NCBI GenBank assembly: GCA_016194705.1
Contig: JACQAZ010000005.1
Span: forward strand, 183,800 to 247,799
DNA: 64,000 nt
DNA from: Elusimicrobiota bacterium
GTDB lineage: Bacteria > Elusimicrobiota > Elusimicrobia > UBA1565 > UBA9628
Direction of reading: 5' to 3'
Part shown: one piece after another, positions 12,701-18,991 of the stretch
Position numbering within the stretch: position 1 is the stretch's first letter
How the letters are laid out: every line of letters starts with the position of its first letter
The notes under the pieces: model-generated
Seen by the model: only the letters and a program-made list of their open reading frames with translations
Told to the model about the DNA's origin: nothing
Database searches by the model: none
Program-made: the position numbers and the translations under genes

Positions 12701-15700
12701 TGATCCGGTCCTTCGTCTCTTCCGAGACTCCGGCGCGGGAGCCGGTCTCATGGTTGACGGAGCGGTTCTCTCCGATCGCGCCCAAGCGCTCCTTGAGCGC
12801 GCCGAGGGAGGCCTGCTGGACCGCGAGCTGATCCATGTAGCCGGGCCGGTTCTTGCTGGGCGGGGCCCCGATGGCCGAGTCGTAATAGTCCTTGAGGGCC
12901 TTGAGCTCGCGCAGCTTCGCCAGGTCGTCGCGGGCGGGGTTCTTGATGTCGTGGCGCTCGGCGAGCTTGGAGCCGATGTAGCGCTCGTCGCGCTTGGCCG
13001 AGAGCTCCTTGAGCATGCGGTCGTACTCGGCTCGCTCCTCGTCGGTCAGCGGCGGGATGTCCTTCTTGAGCTGCTGGAGGCGCTCGACGTTGGCCTGGGC
13101 CCCGGCCAGCCGGCTGTTGAGCATCGCCTGCCAATCCTTCGTGGCCTTGATCTCGGACTCGAGGCCTCCGGCCTGCTTCATCAGCTCTTCGATGCGCGCC
13201 TTGATCTCGGCCGGGGTCTTGTTGATGAGGTCCTTGTCGAATTCGTATACAGACTCTTTGACGACCTTGCCGTCCTTGTCCTTGACGGCCTTGTCGGTCT
13301 GGTCGGGGCGATGCGTCGCGGCCGAGACGATCTGCTGGGCGCTGCCCGGGGCGCCGTTGGGGCCGACATTCTTCATGCTCGGGTTCAAGGCGTACATGAC
13401 CTGGTCGGAGAGGTTGAAGTGGGCCAGGCCCTCGGCCTTGTAGAGCAAGGTGTTGCCCCAGGTGATGGCGCCGCCGAACGGGATCGCGTTGTGGTGCATG
13501 ACGCCGTGGTCGTCCTTCCACTCCGCGGGCCGTTCGATGGCGGCGCCGACCCTCTGGAAGACCTCGGCGCCGTTGAAGAACGCGGCGTCGAGGCCGTGGG
13601 CGTAGGTCATGATGCCCTCGATCTCGGCGCCGACGGTGACCATGCCGACGAACGACTTCCAGTCCTGCTTGATCAGGGTCCACCAGAACTTGCCCGAGCT
13701 CAAGACCCGCACGGCCGCGGCCGCCGTAGAGAGGCGCGCCGCCGGATTCTTCTCCTGGGCCTTGAGGCGCTCTTGGATGATCGCGTTGGGGACGACGCTC
13801 GTGACCGTCATCGAGGTCGACAGGATCAGGGTGTTGAGGAGCCGACCGACGATGAGGTCCTTGAGCAGCGCCATCGTCGCCGCGCCGACGACGGGCGCCA
13901 GCAGAGTGCCGACCAATGGGAGGGACCCGGCCGCGACCGGCAGGCCGTGCGCCAAGCCGACCAGCAGGGGGCCGAGAAGCGGGATCGCGGTCAGCGAGAA
14001 CGACATGATCGCGATGCCCGGCGCGATCGCGCCGAGCACGCCCATCGAAGCGGCGCTGAACAGGGCCATCGTTCCGCGACGCTTGACGAAGGTCAGCAGG
14101 GGTGCGACGAGCGGCACGATCAAGTAGCGGTTGACGCTGCGGCCGGTCTCGGTGCCCATGAGCCCGCCGAAGAGACCGTCGCCCTTGATCGCCTGCTGGC
14201 GCATCGCGGCCTCGAGGTGCTTGATCGCCGCCCCGGGGGTCTCGATGCTGAGGTAGTCCTCCGAGGAGTGGAAGAACTCGAAGCTGATGTTGCGGCGGAA
14301 GTAGCCGAAGACGAACATGTCGAAGAGTTCGTACGGGAAGCGCACGAAGGCGCCGAGCGAATGCTTGTGGAACTCGAAGAGGCGCTTGACCGCGCCGCGC
14401 CAGCCGGGCGTGTAGGTCAGGTTCGACAGATGCCGGAAGCTGCCCTGCGTGCTGCGCAGCCACTCCTTCCACTTCTTGGGCATCGGCAGGTACGCCAGGC
14501 CATGGGCGAAGAGCTCGGCCCCGACCGAGGTCCCGTGCTTCTCGTGATCGTAGTGGTCGCGCTTCTGCTTGTTGGCCGCCTTGAGCCTGTCGTAGATCCC
14601 GAACCAATCTTTCTTGGGGGATTTCTCGGTGAATCCGATCTTCTCGCCGAGCTTGACGACCTCTTCGCGCGGGATCTCGAACTGCCAAGAGAGCCAGTCG
14701 ATGATCTGAGGGACGGTCGCGTTGGGCAACAAACGGCCTAATTTCTTCCCTTCGGGAGTTTTCCGCTCGATTCCCTTGACCCACCTAAAACCGAAAAACC
14801 CCTCGTTGATGGGGTTGTGTTTGGCTTGGGTCGATTGCTGCTGCGGGGGCGGTTTGACCTCGGGCGGCTTGCTGTCGGGAGGGACGGGAGCGGGAACGGA
14901 CGGGGAGGCAGGAGCGGGACCGGTCTGCGTCTGGGCCGCCGGCGGAGTCCCCGCTGCGGGAGCTTCGGCCGGGGCCGGGGTCGGCGCCGGAGGACCGCGC
15001 TCCGAGGGCTGAGCCGGAGCCGGGGCGGGCGCCGCTGTATCCTTTGAAGGAACGCGGGCCTCGCGGCCGTCCTTATCGATGAACAAGTAATACGGGTCGC
15101 CTTTCCAGGTCGGGCGCAGCTCGACGCGGACGGGCTTAAACCAGTGCTTGTCCTTCTTGAGCGCCGCGTACGCCTCTTCGAGGGTCCCCGCTTTCTTGAA
15201 GCGCGTGTTCCAGAGCACCGGCCTGGGCTTCTCGCTCTCTTTGAGGCGCTTGACGTCGACGCGTTTCTCGTAGACCGTGATCTTGCGCGACTTGGAGTGG
15301 AAGATGAAGATCCAATGGGCGCGGTCGTCGTCGAGATTGAGGGCGACGCTGACGAGCTGGGCGCTCTTTGCGATCGCCCGAGCGCGCGCCTGGGCCTTCA
15401 CCTTGGCCTCGAACATGGCGTCCAGCCCGACCTCGCGCGCGTCCGCGGGCAGGTTCTTGAAGCTGCGAGGCGTCTTCGGCGCCGCATCGGCGTCTTTGGC
15501 GACCGGGGCCGCGGCCGGTGCTGCGACCGCTTTCTCGGCGTCGGCCGCAACGGGAGCCGCGGCCGGCGCGGGAACAGGCTCCACCGCCTTCTCCGCCTCA
15601 GGCGTCGCCGCAGGGGGTTGGGCAGCCGCAGGCGACGCCTGGACCGCATCTCCGGACTTCTCTTCGATATTCTTTTCGGGCTCGACCACGGTCTTCTCAC

Positions 15701-17900
15701 CTGCCGTCGCGGGCTGCAGGGCAGCTTCCTCCTCGCTGTGAGCGGCCGCCGGCAGAGTGACCTTCTTGGACGCCGCGATGCGGTAGCCGACCGCCGCGCC
15801 GAGCAAGGGAAGGAGCAAAGCGTAGGTGACGGGGAGAACGGCCGCCGATACCAGAGCCGCGGCCGCGAGCGTTCCGACGGCCACGCCGTAGAACGAGCCC
15901 GTTTCGGGCCGAGACCCAGCCTGATCGTCCTTCAATAAACCGCCCAAGGCCCAGCCGAAGACGGGAAGCGCCAGGGCCAGTGCCGGCGAGAACGGGATCG
16001 TGGCGAAGGCCATGATGGTTCCAAAAACGACGCCGTAGACGCGGCCCCGCTGGGTCGGAGGTGTCCAAGACTGCGGAACGGACGCCGCAACGGCCTCGGC
16101 CGGAGCGGTCTCGCTCTGAGGCTGCGCCGCCGCGACCGGCGCCGGGGTCTGGGCCGGGGCCGGGGAGGCGGCGACTGGAACCTCGATCTTCGGCTTCTCG
16201 GCGATGCTCGCAGCGGCCTGAGGGGGTTCCATCTTCGTGACGACGGCAGTTGCGGCGGCCGCGGGAGATTCGGACAGAGCCGGAGCTTGAGCCGGCGCCG
16301 GCGCGGCGGCCGGCACGGCGCGTCCGGCGGCGATGCGAGCCTCTCGACCCATCGCGTCTCTGAACGAGTAATACGGATCGCCCTTCCAAGTGGGTGCAAG
16401 CTCTACCCGCACCGGCTTGAACCAGTGCTTCTCAACCTTGAGAGCGCTGTAGGCCTCTCGCAGGCTGTACGCGTTGCTCAAGCGCGAGTCCCAGAGCACT
16501 GGCACCGCCTTTTCGCTCTCCTTGAGGCGCCTGAGGTCGACGCGCTTCTCGTAGACCGTGATCTTGCGCGACTTTGAGTGGAAGGTGAAGACCCAGTGGC
16601 CGTTGGACCCTTCGAGATTGATGGCGGCGCCGACGAGCTGGGCGCTCTTGGCGATCTTGCGCGCCCGCTCCTGCGCCCTGGTCTTGGCCTCGTAGAGGTC
16701 GACCTCTTGAGCGGCCGCGGGGAGATTCTTGAAGCTCCGCGGAGTCTTGGTCGCGACCGGAGCCTCCGTTGCGGGCTGCTCCTTCTCCTGCGGCTTGGCC
16801 GTCGCGGCCGCAGGCGCCGCCGCGGGAGCCGCCTCCGCGTTGGCTCGCGGCTTCCTTTCGGCCTCGGGGGCCGCAGGCGGAGCGAGGCCCAGAGACCTCT
16901 CGGCCGCGAGCAGGGACTCGGCCAAATCCTTCTTTGGAGCTGCCTTCGCCGCGGGCGCCGGCACGGCGGGCGCCGGGCTCTTGGCGGCCAGGCCGTAGCC
17001 GATGATGGATGAGGCCAAAGGGATGGCCAAGGCCCAGGTCAAAGGCACGACGCCGAAGAAGACCAAGCCGGCCGCCGCGATGGTCCCCAACAGAGCGCCG
17101 CTGGCCGAGCCGGTCTCCTCCGCCGCAGCGGCGTGGGGATCGAGCTTCATGAGGCCGCCCAACCCCCAGCCGATGGCGGGCCACGCGAGCGCCAAGGCCG
17201 GAACGCCGAGCGCCAAGCTCGGGGCGACCGTGATCGCCGCGAAGGCGAGCATCGTGCCGAAGGCGACGCCGATCACGCGCCGGGGACTGGCAAGCGGGGC
17301 ACGCGCGGGGCGCGGCGCCGGCGCGGGGATATCGGGTCTTTCGGACGGCGCTCGCGGCGATGACGGCTCCAAGGTCTGCCCAGGCGCGGGTGAAGCGCTG
17401 GGCGCGGTCTCGGCGGAGCTCTTGCCCCTCTTGAAGCGGTCGAAGATCCAATTTAGGACGCCGGATTTCTCGGCCGTCGGATCGGCCAGGACCTTCGCGG
17501 CATCGCCGTCTTGGACCGCCTCGAGCTGGCCTCCTTCCCGGTCTGCGCCCGGCTGCCGCGCTGCGCCGATCTGAGCGGCCCCCGGCGCCGGGGCGTGAGC
17601 CTCCGCCTGGGCCGCGAGCGGGCCAGGCAGGACGACAGGGCCGGGGTTCGGTACGACGGCGCCTGGGATTTCTGAACCTGGAAGGGTCGGAAGGACCCCC
17701 TTGGGGTCTGGGACGTTGGTTGCTCCGGGCAGATTGACCGCGTTAAGGACGCCTACGGGGGGAAGATTCGTCCGAACCTCCCCGACCGGGGTCTTCAAAT
17801 CGCCCGCCATGGCCTCGTAGGAGGCTGTCCCCGGGGCGGTCAAGACCACCGCCGCCGAGAGCAGGACCGATAGCGCCTTGGTAAGAACCCTTGGCTTCAT
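726..17900 (-). CDS. Giant exported coiled-coil protein with TolC-like regions and a C-terminal membrane anchor
   Basis: About 5724 residues. I start it at the ATG at 17900 because the next ~33 residues form a Sec signal peptide (basic start, hydrophobic core, TAPGTAS). Then: Pro/Ala-rich region; hydrophobic segment (~203-300); a PRSFKNLP domain (~385-527); a second copy of both (~617-708 and ~808-950); Pro linker; a region with several hydrophobic helices (~1267-1373); long coiled coils (~1550-2750); a beta-rich stretch (~2780-3160); helical regions with TolC/outer-membrane-efflux features, including IHYNVLSGRNP (~3360) and INYLLGRSP (~3790); more coiled coil; and a single transmembrane helix (~5685-5705) followed by RRGKR and a Pro-rich tail. 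It is anchored at its C-terminus in a membrane and probably spans the periplasm. No catalytic motif was seen. The TolC resemblance is by eye only. Confidence 0.8.
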   Translation of the reverse strand: MKPRVLTKALSVLLSAAVVLTAPGTASYEAMAGDLKTPVGEVRTNLPPVGVLNAVNLPGATNVPDPKGVLPTLPGSEIPGAVVPNPGPVVLPGPLAAQAEAHAPAPGAAQIGAARQPGADREGGQLEAVQDGDAAKVLADPTAEKSGVLNWIFDRFKRGKSSAETAPSASPAPGQTLEPSSPRAPSERPDIPAPAPRPARAPLASPRRVIGVAFGTMLAFAAITVAPSLALGVPALALAWPAIGWGLGGLMKLDPHAAAAEETGSASGALLGTIAAAGLVFFGVVPLTWALAIPLASSIIGYGLAAKSPAPAVPAPAAKAAPKKDLAESLLAAERSLGLAPPAAPEAERKPRANAEAAPAAAPAAATAKPQEKEQPATEAPVATKTPRSFKNLPAAAQEVDLYEAKTRAQERARKIAKSAQLVGAAINLEGSNGHWVFTFHSKSRKITVYEKRVDLRRLKESEKAVPVLWDSRLSNAYSLREAYSALKVEKHWFKPVRVELAPTWKGDPYYSFRDAMGREARIAAGRAVPAAAPAPAQAPALSESPAAAATAVVTKMEPPQAAASIAEKPKIEVPVAASPAPAQTPAPVAAAQPQSETAPAEAVAASVPQSWTPPTQRGRVYGVVFGTIMAFATIPFSPALALALPVFGWALGGLLKDDQAGSRPETGSFYGVAVGTLAAAALVSAAVLPVTYALLLPLLGAAVGYRIAASKKVTLPAAAHSEEEAALQPATAGEKTVVEPEKNIEEKSGDAVQASPAAAQPPAATPEAEKAVEPVPAPAAAPVAADAEKAVAAPAAAPVAKDADAAPKTPRSFKNLPADAREVGLDAMFEAKVKAQARARAIAKSAQLVSVALNLDDDRAHWIFIFHSKSRKITVYEKRVDVKRLKESEKPRPVLWNTRFKKAGTLEEAYAALKKDKHWFKPVRVELRPTWKGDPYYLFIDKDGREARVPSKDTAAPAPAPAQPSERGPPAPTPAPAEAPAAGTPPAAQTQTGPAPASPSVPAPVPPDSKPPEVKPPPQQQSTQAKHNPINEGFFGFRWVKGIERKTPEGKKLGRLLPNATVPQIIDWLSWQFEIPREEVVKLGEKIGFTEKSPKKDWFGIYDRLKAANKQKRDHYDHEKHGTSVGAELFAHGLAYLPMPKKWKEWLRSTQGSFRHLSNLTYTPGWRGAVKRLFEFHKHSLGAFVRFPYELFDMFVFGYFRRNISFEFFHSSEDYLSIETPGAAIKHLEAAMRQQAIKGDGLFGGLMGTETGRSVNRYLIVPLVAPLLTFVKRRGTMALFSAASMGVLGAIAPGIAIMSFSLTAIPLLGPLLVGLAHGLPVAAGSLPLVGTLLAPVVGAATMALLKDLIVGRLLNTLILSTSMTVTSVVPNAIIQERLKAQEKNPAARLSTAAAAVRVLSSGKFWWTLIKQDWKSFVGMVTVGAEIEGIMTYAHGLDAAFFNGAEVFQRVGAAIERPAEWKDDHGVMHHNAIPFGGAITWGNTLLYKAEGLAHFNLSDQVMYALNPSMKNVGPNGAPGSAQQIVSAATHRPDQTDKAVKDKDGKVVKESVYEFDKDLINKTPAEIKARIEELMKQAGGLESEIKATKDWQAMLNSRLAGAQANVERLQQLKKDIPPLTDEERAEYDRMLKELSAKRDERYIGSKLAERHDIKNPARDDLAKLRELKALKDYYDSAIGAPPSKNRPGYMDQLAVQQASLGALKERLGAIGENRSVNHETGSRAGVSEETKDRITKLVTEIEALRQEAQGEMANRDAVKQLLAVSNKDRNQALRDRRSGKEMLKFHENLSRLATVMDLALSLNEINAAEKAIKQMEDLLNQRLQNIKKSYDQNQQNYNNAQNGLAQIGQYKADAQKTLDDDKTQQQTMAADEKEASDAVKRIGSFQAHVSDLISQINGQDKGQSADALTEYNRRIALLNQVVQWRTTGNPNDPNSFSLKEFQDKVVEIQSRLAEAQDGLAKIPSVPIEFAGALVLLVPGPKVTVNNPSTAQTLQILSDRKTYWNGQLAPIQKDLDMINRMLDPGNTKTVTDEFGDSHPESLPVWRASESTKLGQSQGEAQQLLSQIDQLSSDINAKLGASLPPLSGLPLAQLQDAIKTYGDKVKAVQIPTTDSPDVHTATLEILFIAELLPKAAHDVVQWSRSDGTIKAIDDATANTLPPAHSAIAGAVQMMHDILADVDKDVAYINGTSGEGGQTLINRKTDLLQNKIIKPLQADQAMLQNVLIPYQQKSINQAQPNTGDLWKLFDAQKTLMTQTLDLYNRTVAWSLATKGGAVGNAADSHAHIQAWRDKLNKNMNGYDDSQGHHKGLLEFQTEIKNRVDPNYSGTETIYGESQPFSLPKKIAQYSGERASRAGQINTADAQINAILDQIQTISGGKYNMQSYKLPVGVTNDAAGVAKVQAAVDAKVINKLADQLKAIGDANANAGGGLVIGGSGGTTPSGQQPPISISDQQRIALLALDAAKRLVPTSLQVYNPSDTSAAYAVARFLYSNSVVNAATDGLNNQVPVAQKFINDGLKAVGDALADTNADDAYVNSNGSNESADHVYSRKVGIYSELDAFLQEGVSFFGVKAGWDQGAFSTIDKVSNYYTSLSDIYKGGTTANNSEITGYEKMLKALSDEFTTLEGNRAKVTSWLSQLNDPHDSALRRINENIHDLQEKTRAVLETNVKWHELQDQLTRAENVLKSDLTQVEEKQDALKTLLSDPSLQDNLPPELVARIDKLRMGRGMWEMSGGPGADASSAIVVKKSEFARFVDSVLGMFQVQNPSQDLSRLRSDILNNPQSLAGLIPDSRVVDFGDTADGFYMVYQSRFAVPRGLETGSWVTLGNVAQVWGNNVSVTGYQFASPPEDKAKNGASNAPYGDKGVEVQIESLQGKNWVNYLNVDLHRFAFDIPPDMTVASQARQDRMLIFDDFAVMLFGDRLYIGLAGFGDFALNDPGGHPYYYGGNFKTSLKLTEVMSLNAEQQELFAKDPRTFLQTVNLDFTGYDPDLNKTFDIAAKGDNKAYHRTQVGPQFDIARLIQNATGSEQKGDTFTMDLFFARTTGTDDINQNTMGASILKNFTITHTDDAGNVKPWMVISNKATGELGQKYNTLTDKLAVTLPEQGIVVSGQGQLLGSAHAYYGEISKKIGDNATVSLGYGSPYVGMNNRLSLTMNTSFTLGELWQSVADHSRADLKGGETLKAYNTQLDDFFKAKPGEDPAKNVAELKKIFEQDVARKLLEQEIGTVTRDITELRKAGAILDNTRVRAMVGFVTNPISNDEAERATGGGFTAGTMTELTLNKTQKALIEAKAQALYQDGLRLQERMLELTKEWQGAVADIAQAQWDLKMASFIVQNAPNAEVRKEAEVISAEATGRLHQALIHYNVLSGRNPTSATPFDNLNSADLEALMVEIKGTIEAPDRFKQILHSLDPQELAKRLGEGKYDVMSADDKALKDRTHSNPFNVVDWIPFIDRFTIGIGAQMSDALSGQILEIGGSVRLPFYDPTSKAADHAYVLETKATIAQMKQAYEDRSLTTDKEILQADLWKISADAARPALPAAIKDLSMAIRAYRNGLIPPAQLRQAFASWHWYVTAILDADKKAAVADAWSNADSGFSSALPDDSAKVSIGSLSDAVALVKAHSHSLEEVGLRQQAAEEMTKSNDHRIQKAFLDLHVGAGLTAHGVGFLPTLGLTGIPVTPIFGFEFKPEELKELQLKEGQGQTEYYKALKDKLESGLAVQFYQNIAAHESAQKSIEVMDGRLLPQLRAAVEAARSGGTSTDAVAAQKNLDEATMRREQALLAMTQSRATINYLLGRSPASPLSIDITPEQALESLRQLLAEKRPVDAEKRVLDARVSVARAVQVKADKDLKSEQLYLEPVSIVVRSLGRLVNALGADTTGDPNVRAAAEVQRLTEERARADFDTNLEVQVSRYRAEASKVDAEISHIKESGKAGSDPETALRLLALQDRAAALQANLAALGEDGTGAKPRDHAAPPRSFTDMKSRLEERQRLLSAQPSSEPLDLLDPEKLIHQAEGFARYYYAHQTLGRVPIDKSYAEGWIEVRLRSPDTPPETLLALAKLRHEKADRMYRNDLEAATSRADILAADFETNVRMLRWAQAGQQSIGVQMTQKDHDEFSRQIRERLAGEKDEIVALLDLDPQTSLETLISLVPAEPTGSTDLEALGNQFIKQIEDTQIERIRQTLFDGGLPQDFGSADNLMNQIKANTLAERMSYKGFTPVAAYGMFRDTRVGGLFLEAPDVRLIQRGLENILSDVLRKDLQSTGRLRELSLKMNQLMSRVEDGSHELEQRRQLIVAAEADYRAHLGRARQSGDMTEAEAARQRLVKAWLDFSEQMVKTKSDFINLVTELEALDRGRSTSLRPLAAGPSRDLPSLRHDPQGELLDYWAERLLDKGFESSLSPVLDKLAPADSPQTAERIAKIKQGIILRAELYRSAKMTADLVLSKDFTPAEKLDLLTRNDAQGKREALQAQLSDLIKTLGTLNPETNPGWKTLLSFLRSDIETQQGTNGQTRAQALDAAKALRDAYWHAVPAPYGVEGAFTQLETLKVDLGAKRQSLLESYLLDNSDDPNHFLLTDVKLDEYLKAEQAFDEALIKTFQKDEVKNDPAMWSGLDGLYDIRGALSREIDGTRSGRGLRALDALLMLEKARLSAARWSHKSPAEIDRIAQALESLQSTKERWQSGSTDLVPLYALTTVSKDGKRLWTIDGWLTREEIVAAKAKGKIDLAVSEEIDTPQGKRTVKKTVTYTLAQDGDRWYVDTPQGKKEIVGGIDAAEAEKDDAAKAAGDNRAALGLFDRMRDNDFALDKPLSDGTQGYSVDEVFGAGGLHSKGRVFFFKAPQAGEPAGRLHDALHPLAALKMTPGQYVMYVYEGGSALSRDRYPTLESLRGSAESGDFFRLSLSAKGAGAMVEKAREHKSLELRQGWVDVKLNSYAFSRIDQADLDFENARAKLRIDETDKLSSELSKQNRTLSVAEFAAQLDKRVAESPALAQAQARRDAGRGQSFTVADIYQTKDDFEALQKAFHNAERDLGSARKDASDAAARESAAQKEADEKKAEADHEGLAYQKVQKLVRLVEAEKLKEKIDPTDELKFKAELDKRVAENPDFKAAQKKYDPFAKAYTDAASQLKDAHAKTVNALKSVEEAKSILEHSKTWSLYRSDDLALTVDTDGAVIEASGRPVYGALGLSERVGDGKAFNVLSGELLAVVMDDQARIKKSFGDRDKLEEEAAGWTIKSVAMQGEDDVVSSDGKTVKPVFRLSHYETTYRDEKGQAVPEPVLLSRRFMIERVKSADSKLTRTKYWGVMPWNWGSLLMELPRGVVSAPLELVTGRDARQQHYLGRLYMYKLEGGDTEHHGFFRKVAGLVDVLDLLPDPVGRYYDPSQFPDRVQIDSPLLPGENIMSKDMRNRDKARKIDKDIHYGAQGISRVLTQSAEDLATAKSRTLSHFHGGAEELLIEAIRGRNGLYEESRRAGTAGESALTKTLDDPLVGSDPASDGSGTVVLSAKPGNLAVDRVEKRVTIRPGADQYQGQTEALKDYPGKVDADAAAARAADARLQKDLADKLDGYAGTLEDRSKLTKETEALWNRVHELAWRLGAQEALEKDLAKAQAEVASLKDQLGRWGDYLKQLEDALARRPKPPTDPNDPNNPTNPDDPDNPFPGPHYPAGAFWALVLALFVIASLISAILWGIIRRGKRQPVAPVPAAEAPPTVPPAPPAAPAPAGNPTP
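15040..17290 (-). repeat. Tandem duplication of a ~1.25 kb module inside the giant gene
   Basis: Two successive modules, each a glycine-rich hydrophobic hairpin followed by a charged domain opening with PRSFKNLP and holding HSKSRKITVYEKRVD, KHWFKPVRVEL and TWKGDPYY. Copy 1 lies about 16320-17290 and copy 2 about 15050-16050, offset by about 1.25 kb. The charged domains are close at the residue level (many blocks identical); the hydrophobic segments have diverged more, and the Ala/Pro linkers differ in length. This is intragenic duplication. The domain is not one I recognise. Confidence 0.85.
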
Positions 17901-18051
17901 CGTCTGATCAAAGGATACCCGGGATGCGACCCGCTTTTGAGAGGCAAAAGGGTCGCTAAAAAGCCTCAAAAGACCCAGCATTTTCTGGGCCCTAGGGCCT
18001 GGAGGACCTACCGTGCCAGGGATTAAGGAATGAAGGAGGCCGTCGGTAGGC
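17901..18051. other. Gap between giant gene and broken transposase
   Basis: 151 bases. Holds the TAGGTCCTCCAGGCC element, a GGGCCC palindrome, and a degraded GTGCCAG motif at 18013 next to the pseudogene end. A TTTTGAGGC / GCCTCTCAAAA imperfect hairpin lies near 17940-17970. No gene seen. Confidence 0.4.
17985..18012 (-). promoter_or_regulatory. Candidate TAGGWCCT element upstream of the giant gene
   Basis: On the minus strand TAGGTCCTCCAGGCC (17996-18010) is followed by a GGGCCC palindrome. It resembles TAGGACCTTTGG(G/C)CC found in front of the two other large exported-protein genes, at 29061-29075 and 32397-32411. Here no convincing -35/-10 pair lies in the same geometry, so this copy is the weakest of the three. 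A TATCCT close to the ATG at 17900 could be a -10 but lacks a partner. Confidence 0.3.
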
Positions 18052-18944
18052 CTAGCGGACCAGGGGCGGTTCCATGGCGCGGATCATCTGGCTGATCGCG
18101 CTGGGAGTGCGGTTGAACAGGCGGGAAAGCTCGGTCACGCCGACCCGGGCCTCTTTCCAGATCCGGTGGACGGCCTGGCGCCGGACCGAGGAGATCTCGC
18201 GCCATTGGAGGCGGCCCAACAGCTTTTCCTGATCGATGCCGTGGCTGGCCGCCACCTCGGCCAGTATTTTGCGGGCTTCCGGGCCGGCGCCGAGGGGGGC
18301 GGCGACTTCCACGGCGCCTTTGGGCAGGACCTTCGCGAGAAATTCCTCGCTGCCCACCGCGACCCCGCCGACGACGGGAAGCTCGTAACCCGGCATCTTC
18401 ATGCGGTCTTGGATGAACTTGAGATAGCGCACGGACTGCTTGAGGCGCTGCCTCCCGAAGCTCGAGAGCACCGCATCCGAATCGATCAGCGGCCCGCTCT
18501 CCTCGGACTCGACGTAGGCCGCGCAGCTCGACCACTGGTACCGCCAAGGCTTCTCCTTCAGGCCGAGGCGGAGCGGCTGGAGGTGGACGAAGGCCGATGC
18601 CTCGGCGAGGTACTGGGGCGCCTCGACGAGCAGGGCCTTGTAGCGCCCTTGGAAGAGGTGTCCTGTCGTGTTGTGCTGGGAATTGAAGTACTTGGTGTAC
18701 AGCGTGTTGAAGCCCTGCATCACCGTCGACAGGTTGCCCTGCGAGGTCTCGAGGAGGACGTGGACCTCGCGGCTCATCAGGCAGTAGGCGTAGATCTGAG
18801 GCCGTGGCGCTCCTTGTAGCTGCGCGCCAGCGAGAGGAAATAGCGGCGGTCGGCGTTCGAGACGAAGATGTCCTGACGGTTGTTGCCGCGCAGGACGATG
18901 GCGTAGCACGCGCCCGGGAACTGGAGCCGCTTCGGTCTGCCCAT
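18052..18944 (-). pseudogene. Frameshifted RAYT (REP-associated tyrosine transposase, Y1_Tnp family)
   Basis: The first 55 codons from the ATG at 18944 (MGRPKRLQFPGACYAIVLRG...) match the family start but run into a stop. The rest (IYAYCLM..., GHLFQGRYKA, C-terminal helix-turn-helix) continues in another frame. One base is missing near 18795-18803, where CTCAGATCTAC would need to be CTCAAGATCTAC to keep the frame. The HUH catalytic motif is also damaged: the intact element at 20107 has NHFHLL, while this copy has REVHVLL, so the first His is lost. It is therefore a decayed transposase. GTGCCAG motifs at 18013 and 18974 flank it, probably relics of its REP-like ends. A TATAAT at 18953-18958 sits 8 bases before the original ATG. 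Confidence 0.8.
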
Positions 18945-18991
18945 GATGAAAGATTATAGCAGATTTCGCGTGGTGCCAGACATGAAGAAGT

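Noticed and set aside
8547..14741. 2064-codon open frame on the plus strand
   Set aside because: Antisense shadow of the giant gene, produced by GC-rich codon bias; Arg/Leu/Gly/Val-rich composition and no start signals.
12748..14784. 678-codon minus-strand frame
   Set aside because: Alternative frame inside the giant gene, Arg/Gly/Pro-rich.
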